64,000 nt of DNA from Armigeres subalbatus (taxonomy: Eukaryota; Arthropoda; Insecta; Diptera; Culicidae). The notes under the pieces were generated by a model that worked only from the letters and a program-made list of their open reading frames with translations, made no database searches and was not told where the DNA came from. Each line of letters starts with the position of its first letter. Position 1 is the stretch's first letter. Location: positions 249,731,236 through 249,795,235 of the forward strand of contig NC_085139.1 of assembly GCF_024139115.2 (NCBI RefSeq), read 5' to 3'. Below are positions 23,551 to 34,984 of the stretch, piece after piece. Both the position numbers and the translations under genes were made by a program.

Positions 23551-23884
23551 TTCTAAGAGGTTTTTCCCAGAACGGTGTCCTTGCAGGATTACCACCGCTT
23601 GTCGGAATTTTACTTCCGCAAACGGGTCCAACGTAAAACGAAGCCACGGATCCAAGCAAAGATCGTAACAGGATCAGTAGGTACAAATAGCGCTGAGAAG
23701 CACTGTTAAAATGAAATTAGTTTCGGGTAGTAAGAAAAAACTTCCTTCACCAAAGAGAAAAAATAACCGCACAGCACGAAAATACAATGCGGTGTGAGAG
23801 AATAAAAAAATATTCGGCTATGTACCTGGTGTTGGGAATTTGGTCTCATCAGTGTCAGCGGTCACTGTGGAGGAAGATGGAGGT
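23551..23884. other. Unassigned DNA beyond the hAT end
   Basis: Nothing is recognised. The minus-strand frame 23477-23686 starts in this stretch and runs into the hAT end, so it is probably fortuitous. Confidence 0.3.
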
Positions 23885-23950
23885 CCTTTGTAGCGTAGGG
23901 AAAGCACCTGTCTAGCGTACTGGGGTCGTGGGATCAAACCCCACCAAAGG
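23885..23950 (+). tRNA. tRNA-like segment, likely SINE head or pseudo-tRNA
   Basis: CCTTTG (23885) pairs with CAAAGG (ending 23950) like an acceptor stem. GTGGG-ATCAAAC-CCCAC forms a perfect 5-bp T arm with a 7-nt loop, and TAGCGTAGGGAAAGCAC resembles an A box and D arm. The middle arm CCTGT-CTAGCGT-ACTGG has one mismatch and would read AGC, an alanine anticodon. The T-loop differs from the usual TTC and the acceptor stem is short. I therefore favour a tRNA-derived retroposon or pseudogene over an active tRNA. Confidence 0.45.
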
Positions 23951-24899
23951 AATCAATTTTTCTTGGATGCGCATGCAACACAAGCGACAAGAGAATCAAC
24001 GACAAAGCTTTGTTTTTGTCGGAGATAATAATGACAAAGATCCGAAATATTTTGTCAGTAACAAAGAAGAAGACAATTTTGTTGCTAACTTTTAAACCCG
24101 TCTTCATCGCAACCCGTCTCAAATCGCAAATCTCGGTTTTAAGCTGTCATAGTTTTTGGTTTTATGGAAATATTCGAGAATCTAACTCTGATTACAAAAT
24201 TTGTATCGTATTCTCGAAAAAAATCAGAGCATGCAAGCTAAATGATTCTTGTCATATTGTGTTCGGGTTCTGACAAAGGCTTGTTGCGAGGTGCGTTTGT
24301 CAGTAACAAACTCTGAAGACGACAAAGGGTATATTGATAGGCGTTGCTCGAATATTGATTCCCTGTATTGTTGATGAATATTTGGATCGTTTCTACATTA
24401 TTTCTTGTCTTTCGAGTATTCCGGATCTCGGCGCTTTCAACAATACTTATCGTGCACTTTCTTTCTTCTATTTCAGGTACGTATCATTCGATAATACTTA
24501 AAAGGAGCATTCATCACAACTAGGGAAGTATGGACGAACTGTAAAAAAAGTGCCCATTTGATCGGTCGATTCACTTGTCCTGCTAGCATCCTTCTCAGAA
24601 ACAGTTAATTAAAGTTCGGAAAACATATCGTACTGCACCTAAACAAAATATGTGTGTTGTTGAATACATTTCTTCAAATGCATTCAACAATATGCTTCTT
24701 AGTTAGAACTTTCTTTTCAAATATATTAATTCCCAAACTGTAACCCGCAAAAGTAGAAGTCCGTCGTAGCTGATATTATTTTTGCAGAAAGTGGAACAAC
24801 TTCACAAACTTAATTTCCATAACAGGCAATATTCCACAATCTCCAAATCATAACAACTCCGTGGAAAATGAAGTAATTTATTGAGTAATATAAAGAAAT
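23951..24899. other. Unassigned AT-rich DNA
   Basis: The pieces GACAAAG..TTTGTC and TTTGTCAGTAACAAA near 23980-24060 and 24270-24320 repeat with divergence, perhaps the remains of an inverted-repeat element. A small hairpin lies at 24659-24692 (TGTTGAATACATTTC..ATTCAACA). No gene. Confidence 0.3.
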
Positions 24900-25240
24900 T
24901 TTTCATTATTTTGATTCTAGGTTTCAGTTCAATGAAGATTAATCTTTGCGTCCCAACCTTTTTTGCGCAAGAAAATTTTGATGATGTTATTGGGTAGGCA
25001 ATATTTTCGGTTGATGTCCGTCCACTGCTTTTCTACGCTGTCACCTTGCGGAAGATCCTCTGCCCGATAGTTCTAAGTTCTTCAACGGACGATCTCGTCA
25101 CAGCAGGATCTTCTAGCCCGTATGTTTTGAATGTGAATCGTTTCCCGCCGCTAAATCCGAGCAATGCGTCAGTAGTCAGACGCGATGTCAACGATGTACT
25201 TATTCCGGACATCAAGAAGATTCCGTCTTAATTTTCGGCT
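24900..25240 (-). pseudogene. Possible non-LTR retrotransposon linker relic
   Basis: On the minus strand, KRFTFKTYGLEDPAVTRSSV (about 25090-25150) resembles the segment after the endonuclease domain of LINE proteins. The adjacent frame then gives DLPQGDSVEKQWTDIN (about 25010-25055), where such proteins often have a WxxI motif. A frame change separates the two pieces. No catalytic motif is present, so the call is tentative. Confidence 0.35.
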
Positions 25241-27204
25241 GATTTAGATGTGGTCGATTAGAATTTCAGTATGTCTAAGGAAGCTTGCTTTTCTCCAATA
25301 GCGCACAAAACTAGTCAGGTTACAACTGTCTAGCAGCTTAAATCGTGCAACGATCAGGGATCCCACCATATTACACTTTTATTTCATCCATGAATTAGCC
25401 TCGAAAGTGCATTCGTGATCGTGATCGGATTGCTAACACTTTTTCCCAAACAGCCATCGCTGCTGAGATGGGTACGTGAGAAGCTTTGGAATTATTGTTA
25501 GCCGATCTTCCTCCAGTACAGTGCTTGCATGATGATCACGACCCACCAGCTACACAGTCAGTCAGTCAGTCATTCAGTCAGTCAATCAGTATGTCAGCTG
25601 CAGCTGCACAAGATCAGGTTGACGATCTTTTGACATTTCTTCAGTGCTCCCAATGTGTGGGGGGAATGTTTTGCGTAATCAATCGATTGAAATCGGTTGG
25701 AGGTACCATCAAGTAAATCCAATCTCTCGTTCGCTAAATTACTACTGACTGCGGTATGCGAAAAGATTTAACCCAATTAGATCTTTTGTAGATTCATCTC
25801 GCATAAAATCTCACTCAAGAGGCATTTGCTGGCTGAAGCAGTTTCTTCTAACTTGTCTGCACAACAAAGGCCGTGCGCTGGCAGTCGGAGCTGATTACAG
25901 GTTATTTGAAGCTAGGCCGAGCCCATCATCATCATCATCGTCGTCGTCGTCGCCGTGCTCCCGCAGCAGCTAACTTCAGAGTTCAGAAGACCTATCAAAG
26001 AAATAGGGCGCACTGCTTTCTATAATATCTGCTAAACACCGTGTTTTGTTCTCAATGTATAAGAGCCTCACGACCTGGCGCGGGTGCCGCAGTAACGTCG
26101 ATCTGCAACCGCAGGGGAGATGGCACAGAGAAGATTGCGTTTAGCTGCCCTGCATCATTGCACGCTGGGCTAAGCCAGCTATTTGGCACCTTTCAGCAGC
26201 ATCCAATCCAAGCAGAAGGAACGGCAGGGTTCAAAGACAAGTATCCTGATTTATCCACTTAGTGGCGATGTTGTCTTTCTCGTAGTAAACCATGACATTT
26301 TGTCATTTGAAAATGAATGAAAATTAACAACGTGATTTGTTTGTGATGAATTTACTTCTGTGAAGATTCGAAGCAATCCTTATGACGTTGATAGCCTTCC
26401 TAATTAAAAGAACTGAACGCATAGCCTCTCTGAGTAGCTTCATCGTACGAGAAAAGCAATGAAGGGAAGGCGTTGTTCGGTGTCCTCCTTTCTTGGGCAA
26501 CTATGTACCCATCTGAAGCCTATAACCTACAGCGGAGGACGACGATGCGGTGATTTAAGTGATCGTAGAGCTGGTACTTTCTGCTTCTGCTGATGACTGC
26601 TAATCTTGCAAACATGTTATTTTCTGCCCTCGCTCGGTTTTGCTGCACTCCCCCCAAAGTGGGATGCAACGGGCAGCCCGTGGTGGTCTGTTGCGAGCAT
26701 AGCACCGAACTAAGTGAGAAATTATTGAGTGAAAAATCAAATAATAACCGTCCAGTAACGACCTCGTTGTAGCATGGCTGTTCACCTAAGTGGCATACAA
26801 ACTGCGCACGGTCGATGGTTGACCTTATAACCTGTATAGCAGACTTGCTCTTGGCTAAAATGATTTAAGATGGTTGTTTGAGACAGATAAATTTCGATTG
26901 AAATCAAATCCTAAATTGCTTTGTGATTGTGAACAATAAGAAATATTTTCATTACCTGTTTGTTCATTCGATGATTTTAAATTGACTTATTTCACTATCA
27001 TCCTTATTTGCTGTGATACATTTATCATTAATACATTTAAACTGCCTCTGGCAGTTAGGATTTTTCCTCTGGTTTAAGAAATTACAATGTTTTCAACTTA
27101 AACTAGAAGAAACTAAACTTGAAGATTGGAACGATTTTTGTCTAAAATTGGAAATTATTTTGTTCATTTTGACATTTGTTGCAATGGCTCAATATTAGAA
27201 ATTC
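25241..27204. other. Low-copy-looking intergenic DNA with microsatellites
   Basis: Contains a CAGT-rich stretch (25556-25590), a CAT/CGT trinucleotide run (25926-25955) and a repeat start, ATCCACTTAGTGGCGATG (26249-26266), related to 32218. Base composition around 25450-26260 and 26480-26830 is more GC-rich than nearby. This could be regulatory or transcribed host DNA, but no coherent coding frame was found. Confidence 0.35.
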
Positions 27205-27720
27205 TATGAAGTTCATTGGTACTATACCACGGAGGCAACTTCAGCATCATTTTCAAAACTTTATTTTGAATCCTCTGAAGTGCCTTATTTCTGGTATTGC
27301 AGCAACTAGTCCATATTGGCACAGGCTGTGCCGCACAGCATACAACATGGCAAAATATGGCAAAGATGACCGTTTTCCCAAAAAACGTGAAAATATCATT
27401 TCTAGGAGGGGCTAGTTTGAACGCCCCCCACCCCTCCCCAAAAAATTTAAAAAATAAAAACCGTCCTGATTATAAAAATATATGTTATAAGCTATGTATG
27501 GGGCTGTCTTATTGTGCCTGGTGGTAAATCAGGTAAGTCAGAAGTAAAAATGTTATACCATATGGGCCCCAGTATGCTGCCTTGGGGAACACCAGCTCTT
27601 GCAGGTAATATATCAGATTTCGAATTCTAATAGCTTACCTGCAGTGAGCGATCTGATAAATAATTTTGGATCAGCTTAATAATGTACAGAGGAACACCGA
27701 AAATACTTGTAATCATCTAT
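27205..27720 (-). pseudogene. Jockey-clade reverse transcriptase fragments
   Basis: On the minus strand, 27540-27720 encodes AGVPQGSILGPIWYNIFTSD, the RT fingers/palm signature. 27210-27350 encodes ALQRIQNKVLKMMLKLPPWY followed by LHRI, the C-terminal segment of Jockey-group ORF2. The catalytic YADD region that should lie between them is missing and is replaced by about 180 bp of unrelated AT- and C-rich sequence. In-frame stops are present. It is a dead copy and may belong to the same family as the relic at 14908-15877. Confidence 0.75.
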
Positions 27721-27899
27721 GCACCACTATGTCCTCGAGCAAGAATGTTTCGAATACAGTGAATTGTCAGGTACGAGAAGCCACCTTGTGAATATAAATT
27801 TCGAAATTTATGAAACTTTTATGGGAAGTTCATTCTCCCCTAAAAATGCATTCAAACTCGAAAAGCCACAAGAATTTCATCGGTATTTTAAAGAACAAA
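27721..27899. other. Unassigned spacer
   Basis: The small open frame here shows no recognisable motif. Confidence 0.25.
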
Positions 27900-29630
27900 A
27901 ATCATTAGTATGATTTCCAATTAAATACGAAATATTCGTATTAAACTTCGAATTAAAACATATATTCAAATTTCCACGGGAAAATCATTTGCATGTGAAA
28001 CGTGAACTGCCAAGTGAATTCAAATAAATTTGCGGAGCAAATTTGAAATTATCTTCTGTGGCAATCTGAATGAATTTTTCATGAAAATGTGTATTATCTT
28101 TTTGTGAAAAATCAAATGAATTTACGAAAGAAATTCTGGTGAATTTTAGTTGGAAATTTCCATAAAAATACCAAAGAAGTTCGAAAATAGTTCTGTTTAC
28201 AGCTCGGATGGATTTCTGATGGAAATTTGAATTAATTTACGTTAAAAATATGCATTCATTTCCGTTGGAGTATTGAATTAATTTGTGTTCCAAATTTAAA
28301 TGAAAGTCCTTTTCAAATTCAAATGAACTTTTCATGGAAGTTCGAATAAATTCCCGTTGGAAACTCAAATGAATTTCCATTGGAAATTGGAATGAATTAC
28401 CCCTAGAAAAATGCGAATGAATTTCAGATAAAAATTTAAATAAATTTTAGTTGGAATTTTAAATAATTTTGCCTTTGAAGTCCGAACTATTTTAGGATGA
28501 ATTAAATTAGGAAGAATTTCCGTTGAAATTTTGAATGAATTTGCTTTGGAAATTTGAAGGAAATTCTTTTGGGAAATCAAAAAAAAATTCAAACCCTAGC
28601 TCATTTGGGTTCAAAATTGCAACGTTTTTAAATCATCTCCGAGGCAAAATAGACCCCAATGTACTAGGAAGGTTAAATGAATTTACGATGGAAGTTCGAA
28701 TGAATTTCTGATGGAGGATCGAATTTATTTTCGGTGGAAATTCGAATAAACTTCCGTTGCAGAAACGAATGAATTTCTGTTGGAAATTTCAAATGAATTT
28801 TTGTTGGGAATTTGAATGAATTAGTTAAAAGGGAGTTAAAATGAATTTCCGAGGGAAATTCAAATCAATTTTCAATGGAAATTCGAATCAATTTTCGTTG
28901 GATACTCGATTGAATTTCCGTTAGATAATCGAATAACTTTTCGTTGGATAATCGAATTAATTTTCGTTAGAAATTTGAATGAATTTCCGTTGCAAACTTG
29001 AATAAATTTGCAATGGGAAATCAAATGATTTTCTGATGACAATTGAATGAATTCTCAATTGTAATTTAAATGAATTTTGAATGGAAATTCCAAAGAACTC
29101 CTGTGGAAAATAAAAAAAAATCATTATGAAAATCAAATAAATAGCCCAAAAATCAAAAAAATTCAAATAATATTTTTGAATAAATTTGCTTTGGTAATTC
29201 GAATGAACATTCTTTAAATTCGAATGATTTACTTATGGAAATTCGACTGAATTCCGATGGAAATTGGAATAAATTTCCGATAGGAATTCGAATGAATATC
29301 GAATGATTTTGATTAAAATGGAAATACGAATGAATTTCAGATGTCAATTGGAATGCATTTCCATTGGAAATTCGAATAAATTTATGTTGGGAATTCGAAT
29401 GAGTTTTAGTCGGGAATTCAAATGAACATACATTAGAACTTTAAATGAGCTCCCGTTGGAAATTCGAAAAAAATCAAATCATTTAAAAAATCAAATAAAT
29501 AACAAAAAACTCAAAATTACTTTATTAATTTGAATGCATTTCCGTTCGAAATTCTAAAGAAGTTCGATAAATATCCGATGGAATTTCAAATGAATTTCTT
29601 TTGAAAAACAGAATGAATTTTTCGGTACCA
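27900..29630. repeat. Decayed palindromic ~23-bp array (family S3)
   Basis: Units close to GAATTTCC-GTT-GGAAATTC plus a short linker recur at ~23-25 bp. Arms and loop form a perfect 8-bp hairpin in the best copies (for example near 28375-28395), but most copies have drifted. Short minus-strand frames rich in FEFPLEIH-like words come from the repeat. Confidence 0.8.
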
Positions 29631-30158
29631 ACATTTCAACACGCAATCCACCGCCCGGAATTCACGTTCTCCAGTTCTGGGCCACCTTATTTCCTGGATT
29701 GCTGCCACAGGTAACAAACCCGTTTGATTTTACCACGCGCGCAGTAAACTGTGGCCCTTGCGGAATGTTGTCACTGTAGGAGACACCAAATGTATATATC
29801 AAAACGATTCAATTTAGAAATTTATTGAATACGTTACTTATCTAAAACAGAAAAAAACTAATACGAAATACATTCCAATATCGGGTATTCGGCCGTCATA
29901 TGCATATTTGTCCAATTATTGCAGAAATTCCTATGCACTGGGGACAGTTGTGCGTATAACAGCAGAAAATATAATGGACAAGATTTTATCTGCAGTTCGA
30001 ATAGCACGTGGCATCATAGCAATCACTGCTTAAATACACCACGTGTTGATTTAAATTTAAAATAACATCAAGTGATCTGTTTTCTGAGGTGATTGGTGTG
30101 ATTCAATCACAGTAGGCTGATTTTGAAAGACCAAGGAAATTGAAAATTGATTTGGCAG
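29631..30158. other. Unassigned DNA upstream of candidate exon
   Basis: A plus-strand frame around 29625-29790 (NPPPGIHVLQFWATLFPG..) is open and uses fairly balanced codons, with a donor-like CAG-GTAACA at 29708. I could not identify it. The rest is AT-rich. Confidence 0.25.
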
Positions 30159-30366
30159 TCTTACGAATTCTGGTCACAGCAACGGACGTGCGAGCATGGA
30201 ACAAGATCCATATTCTGCCGGTGATGATTTGGCCGGTGCCTTCGTACTTTCGGCTGGTCGCCGACGCTCAATGGAGCAAAGTTCCAGCTATTCGGCGGAT
30301 GAAGCTGGAAATCCTTCTGGCGAATTGTCTGCAACATCGGGTTACGACAGTGACCACATGAACTGA
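30159..30366 (+). CDS. Candidate terminal host exon, Ser-rich C-terminus
   Basis: A frame of about 69 codons follows a plausible acceptor (TTTGGCAG, ending 30158) and ends in TGA at 30366. It reads SLTNSGHSNGRASMEQD and continues with RRRSMEQSSSYSADEAG to the end SGYDSDHMN. An internal ATG at 30196 would give 56 aa. The composition (serine, glycine, acidic residues, few hydrophobics) resembles an unstructured protein tail and differs from the repeat-derived frames around it. An in-frame TGA lies ~20 bp upstream of the acceptor. I do not recognise the protein. It could be the last exon of a host gene, a processed pseudogene or chance. Confidence 0.35.
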
Positions 30367-30887
30367 AACAGTGGTGATTTTCTCTGAAACCATGGTTGAT
30401 CGTACTGAAATTTCATGGTTGTTTTACAGAATAGTAATTTTTACCACGGAGTTTTTTTCTGTGTACTTTTGGCTTTCTTGGTAACTGTAGAATCTTCGGT
30501 TGGCTACCTTGCCAGGGTTGCCTTCTTGATGCTGCACGATGTGCACAGTTTTGCTTAGAGTTCCTCGCTGGCACTCGGACGATGATCAGCTACCCCTAAC
30601 AAAGGGAACAGACGCTCGATCAGATTTGCACCTCCGGAGAGGAGCAAATCCCACCGGGGCTGGTTACCCGATCTTCGGTAAGGTTGTCCGTATCCCGGCT
30701 AGCGCCACGAGGAGGTGGGATAGGAGTTGCTGGGTAAAGAGGATAAAGACTCTTCAGGTACGCATTACCCAGCATTTGCCATTTTTTTGGCAGTTTGATG
30801 AGTGTGATTGCTCTACGCTTTAGTCAAGCAAACCAAGTACAGCAGAGTGTGATTGATTAAAAAAAAATCCGCAAACATGACCTTTAA
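30367..30887. other. Unassigned, probably dispersed repeat
   Basis: GC-richer DNA with a frame at 30539-30823 that I cannot assign. Phrases such as GCTAGCGCCACGAGGAGGTG look like part of a dispersed mosquito repeat, from memory only. Confidence 0.25.
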
Positions 30888-31023
30888 GGCCGATGTCCAC
30901 GTAGCGGTTTTTTAATCTCCGATCACGCCGCGTATCCGTGTGCACGACTACATTTGATGCTGGATACCTTGCGTGGACGCGGCGTGCACGCAGCTTTAAA
31001 AAACGCTACGTGAGCATCGGCCC
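30888..31023. mobile_element. Palindromic TTAA-flanked MITE (piggyBac type)
   Basis: TTAA at 30884-30887 and 31024-31027. GGCCGATGTCCACGTAGCG is mirrored by CGCTACGTGAGCATCGGCC. The interior is rich in GCGTGCACGC. The same left end occurs at 56011, beside the large S4 array. Confidence 0.8.
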
Positions 31024-31030
31024 TTAAGTA

Positions 31031-31108
31031 GTCTTGTTGTGTAGGTGCAGGTGTTATCACGCCTATCTAGAGAGCAGGAGGTTGACGGTTCGAGTCCCTC
31101 CAAGACAC
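31031..31108 (+). tRNA. tRNA-like segment, likely SINE head
   Basis: GTCTTG pairs with CAAGAC as a 6-bp acceptor-like stem. GGTTCGAGTCC is a good B box within a T arm with one mismatch, and the middle contains a TCTAG loop, as at 23885-23950. The D region is atypical. Probably tRNA-derived rather than a working tRNA. Confidence 0.4.
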
Positions 31109-31209
31109 GTGAATTCTTTGTTCGGAAAATTTCATATTAGTTTGTCTATTTCGAAACATGTGCTGTACATATGCACAGCCAAGCTATTTAACAAAAAATG
31201 AAAGAAATA

Positions 31210-31319
31210 GGTTGGCCGAATAGCTCAATTGGCCGAAAATGCCTTTTGGTCGAAATGGTCGTTTGGTAGAAAGCGCCATCTGGTCGATTGACATTCGGCC
31301 GAAAGTATCGTTCGGCTGA
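31210..31319. repeat. GGCCGAAA-type repeat, outer left piece
   Basis: Repeating words (TTGGCCGAAAATG, TTTGGTCGAAATGG, ATTCGGCCGAAAG) at ~20-24 bp belong to the same family as 34405-34960 and 35298-35890. Confidence 0.65.
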
Positions 31320-32210
31320 CATGATCATTTTGGATATTTTCTAGAGATTAACGGACAGATCTTTGAATTTCAACGGATTCTAATCAACTTCCCCAGAAAA
31401 TTCTTAAAGTTTTTCCGGAACATTCATTAAGAAATGTTTTTCATATTTTCCTCGGGAACTACTTCGAAGTATCGAGAATTCTTTGGTTCAACCAAGATGA
31501 GCTCTTTGGATTTCCCATGGAAAATTGTTTAAAATTTCAGCGAAAAGTTTTTCGGATTTTATATGACAATCTCTTCAGAATTTTTACTGGACGTTGTTCC
31601 AAATTCTCCAGGAAAGTATTCGGAATATCCGCGGGAAGCTCCCGCTGAGTTTCTGTTGAGTATTCTTCGAAATTTTATATAGAAAATCCTTCATAATTTA
31701 CTGATTATGGATCGACTGTACGTTTTAGTTATATTTATTGAACGGCTACTCAGTCTTGCAATTATTACAACAAGTTTTTTTTATTCACCCGACGTTTCGA
31801 CACGGAGATTGTGTCTTTTTCAAGGGGAAAATATTTTTGTTGTTTGTCGTCGTATGTTTAGTTTAACTCGCACCGTCTCTTTGTCTAATTTTCCATACAT
31901 GACTTCGGAAGCACTGTTATCAATTTTCATTTTTTTTCTAGCTAATGGCGCGCTTCCCCTAACATGAACATTCTTCAAAATTGTGAGAAAGCATATGACT
32001 GGTAGAAGGGATGCTTTAACGGTGACTTTCTCAATCTAGATTAATTAAGACGACTAGTTTGGCATAGCCAACGTTAAAACAGAAATTTCTTCAGAATATC
32101 CGGAAAACTCTCTGGAATTCACACGAAAAATTTTCCGGAATTTCCACGGAAAAGTCTTCAAAGCTTCCGCGGAAGATTGTCCAAAATGTAGGTTTCAACA
32201 AAAAAAACCC
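31320..32210. repeat. Decayed GGAATTTCC repeat with inserted HHR-like segment
   Basis: Words such as TTTTCCGGAA and GGGAACTACTTCG at 31320-31690 and 32090-32190 look like an old S2/S3-type array. An unrelated insert (about 31700-32080) lies between and carries the hammerhead-like sequence at 31786-31827. No gene. Confidence 0.55.
31786..31827 (-). ncRNA. Decayed hammerhead-like motif
   Basis: On the minus strand: CCC, then TTGAAAAA where CTGANGA is expected, stem II GACAC..GTGTC (perfect 5 bp), GAAA, a one-pair stem III C-G, TC, then GGG pairing with the first CCC. The order matches the motif at 19619-20544. The first core box is badly degraded, so activity is unlikely. Confidence 0.35.
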
Positions 32211-32699
32211 AGATTAATCCACCTAGCGGTGATGGTGCCTTTCTCGTTCGTTCAAAAGGTTTGAAAAAATCTCAAATAACACCAATATGTAGATTGGTCT
32301 TATTTTTCATATTTGTTTATATGCATAAAAAAATTCTCGCCAAACGCAATTTGTTGCAAACAAATCGGATGAGCATAAGAGCAAAAAATAGCATTTTATT
32401 TTGTAGTTTTAAAATAAGTATTTTCGCCATAACTTTTGACCCAATTGTACGATCCGGCCAAGTTTCTATAGGAAACAATGGGACAAGATTCTGCGTCGAA
32501 TGCAATCTGTTGCGAGCGACCTGAGAAGCACACATATTGCACATCTATCACATTAACTTATATATGACCGGATTCAGTCACAATATGGTTACTGCAACCA
32601 GATTTGTTGAAATTGTGTTGCTTAGGGAATAGATGAAGTATAAGTGCTAAGAAAGTGAGCTAGACTTTTTTGAACTCTTTTTCACAATAAATAGTAATT

Positions 32700-34165
32700 T
32701 GACCATAACATCTAAGCCCATAGTTCGATCTGGCTAATTTTCAATAAGAAAATATGAGACATTCTGCGTCGAATGCAAATGCGAGCAAATCGGTTGAGGA
32801 AAAGTGCCTGAAAAATGAGTGACATTTTTTACGCAATTTGTTCGTATGAATTTGTATTTTGGCCATAACTTTCGATCCCATAGTTCGATCTGGCCAATTT
32901 CAAAAAGGAAACAATGGGACAGGATTCTGCGTCGAATGCAATTTGTTGCGAGCAACTCGGTTGAGGCTAAGTGCCCGAAAAATGAGTGACATTTTTTACG
33001 CGATTTTTTCGTATGAATTTGTATTTTGGCCAAAACTTCTGATCCCATAGTTCGATCTGGCCAATTTCAAATAGGAAACAATGGGACAAAATTTTGCGTC
33101 GAATGCAACTTGTTGCGAGCAAATCGGTTGAGGATAAGTGCCCGAAAAATGAGTGACATTTTTTACGCGATTTTTTCGAATGAATTTGTATTTTGGCCAT
33201 AACGTCTGATCCCATAGTTCGATCTGGCCAATTTCAAATAGGAAACAATGGGACAACATTTTGCGTCGAATGCAACTTGTTGCGAGCAAATCGGTTGAGG
33301 ATAAGTGCCCGAAAAATGAGTGACATTTTTTACGCGATTTTTTCGTATGAATTTGTATTTTGGCCATAACTTTCGATCCCATAGTTCGATCTGGCCAATT
33401 TCAAATAGAAAACAATGGGACAGGATTCTGCGTCGAATGCAACTTGTTGCGAACAAATCAGTTGAGGATAAGTGCCCGAAAAATGAGTGACATTTTTTAC
33501 GCGATTTTTTCGTATGAATTTGTATTTTGGCCATAACTTCTGATCCCATAGTTCTATGTGGCCAATTTCAAATAGGAAACAATAAGAAAGGATTTTGCAT
33601 CGAAGGCAACTTGTTGCGAGCAAATCGGTTGAGGATAAGTGCCCGAAAAATGAGTGACATTTTTTACGCGATTTTTTCGTATGAATTTGTATTTTGGCCA
33701 TAACTTCTGATCCCATAGTCCAATCTGACCAATTTGAAATAGGAAACAACGGGACAGGATTCTACGTCGAATGCAACTTGTTGTGAGCAAATCGATTGAG
33801 GATAAGTGCCCGGAAAATGAGTGACATTTTTACGCGATTTTTTCGTATGAATTTGTATTTTGGCCATAACTTCTGATCCCATAGTCCGATCTGACCAATT
33901 TCGGATAGGAAACAATGGGACAGGATTCTGCGTCGAATGCAACTTGTTGCGAGCAAATCGGTTGAGGATAAGTGCCCGAAAAATGAGTGACATTTTTCAC
34001 GCTGTTTTTTCGTATGAATTTGTATTTTGGCCATAACTTCTGATCCCATAGTCCAATCTGGCCAATTTCAAATACGAAACAATGGGACAGGATTCTGCGT
34101 CGAATGCAACTAGTTGCGAGCAAATCGGTTGAGGATAAGTGCCCGAAAAATGAGTGACATTTTTG
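32700..34165. repeat. 167-bp tandem repeat, about 9 copies
   Basis: The block ATTTTGGCCATAAC..GATCCCATAGT..AAACAATGGGACA..GAGTGACATTTTTTACGCG repeats with a strict 167-bp spacing and few differences; the first copy is shorter. The overlapping minus-strand frames (for example 33163-33549) exist only because the unit lacks stops and are not genes. Confidence 0.95.
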
Positions 34166-34172
34166 AGTAGTT

Positions 34173-34232
34173 TTGCACACACACACACACACACATACAC
34201 ACACACATACACACACACACACACACACACAG
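34173..34232. repeat. CA microsatellite
   Basis: A (CA)n run with three TA interruptions. The cysteine/valine frame read on the other strand is an artefact. Confidence 0.98.
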
Positions 34233-34404
34233 ACATCACCTCGATTCGTCGAACTGAGTCGATTGGTATATAACACTATGGGTCTCCGGGCCTTCTATAA
34301 AAAGTTTGTTTTGAGCGATCATATAGCCTTTACCGTATACTTAGTATACGAGAAAGGCAAAAATCTTCGATTTTTAACGGAAAATTGTTCGGAAAATTTA
34401 AGGA

Positions 34405-34972
34405 ATTCTATTGACCGAAACCAACAGACTACCGAACCGGTAATCCGGCCGAAGAAGCCGATGCCTGACCGAAACGATCGTTTGGCGGAAGAAGTCTTTA
34501 GGCCGAAAATGTGGTTTGTCATTTTGCCGAAAATGTCATATGGCATACGAACAAATGTCAATTACTGAACGAATAATATGGTCGTCACTCATTTGGCGAA
34601 ATGGCCTTTTTTGTCAAATGGTAATTGAAAAAAAAAATCCGTAACCTCTCTACTTTTTAAGTCGATACTGGTCTTTAAGCCAAGAGTCATCTAGCCAAAT
34701 TCCGTTTAGCCCTGCGAACTGAACGTTTATTTGAAACTGTTATCAGGTCGAAAGTGGTTTGATCAAAAATGTAGTTTGGCCGCAAGTGACACACAGCCAA
34801 AGGAACATTCGGCCGAACTTATAATTTGCGAGAAAAAGTTGTTTGCACTAACAGTTCATTTGACTGAAATGCCGTTCAGCCCAAAAAGTCGTTTGACCGA
34901 ATAGATCATTTGATCAACAATAAAATTTTGATCAGAATGGTCATTTGGCAAAAAGTGACATTTGACACAAAA
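34405..34972. repeat. GGCCGAAA-type inverted repeat, left arm
   Basis: Degenerate units with TTGGCCGAAA-type words. TTTTTAAGTCGATACTGG (34654) is mirrored by CCAGTATCGACTTAAAAA at 35680-35697, and AACTGTTATCAGGTCGAAA is mirrored near 35605. Together with the right arm it forms a foldback, and the SINE lies between the arms. Confidence 0.7.
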
Positions 34973-34984
34973 ATGTCGTCTACA

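Larger units (their letters stand above)
32230..34362. mobile_element. Non-coding element built of 167-bp tandem units
   Basis: The left side has TGCCTTTCTCGT near 32236 and the right side its inverse ACGAGAAAGGCA (ending near 34362). Most of the interior is a 167-bp tandem array and a CA repeat. The last part (GGTCTCCGGGCCTTC and CTTAGTATACG) has no coding capacity. Exact termini are uncertain. Another copy of the left flank occurs at 26249. Confidence 0.6.

Noticed and set aside
33163..34276. Family of 80-148 aa minus-strand proteins
   Set aside because: These are frames through the 167-bp repeat and the CA microsatellite. They repeat each other with phase shifts.
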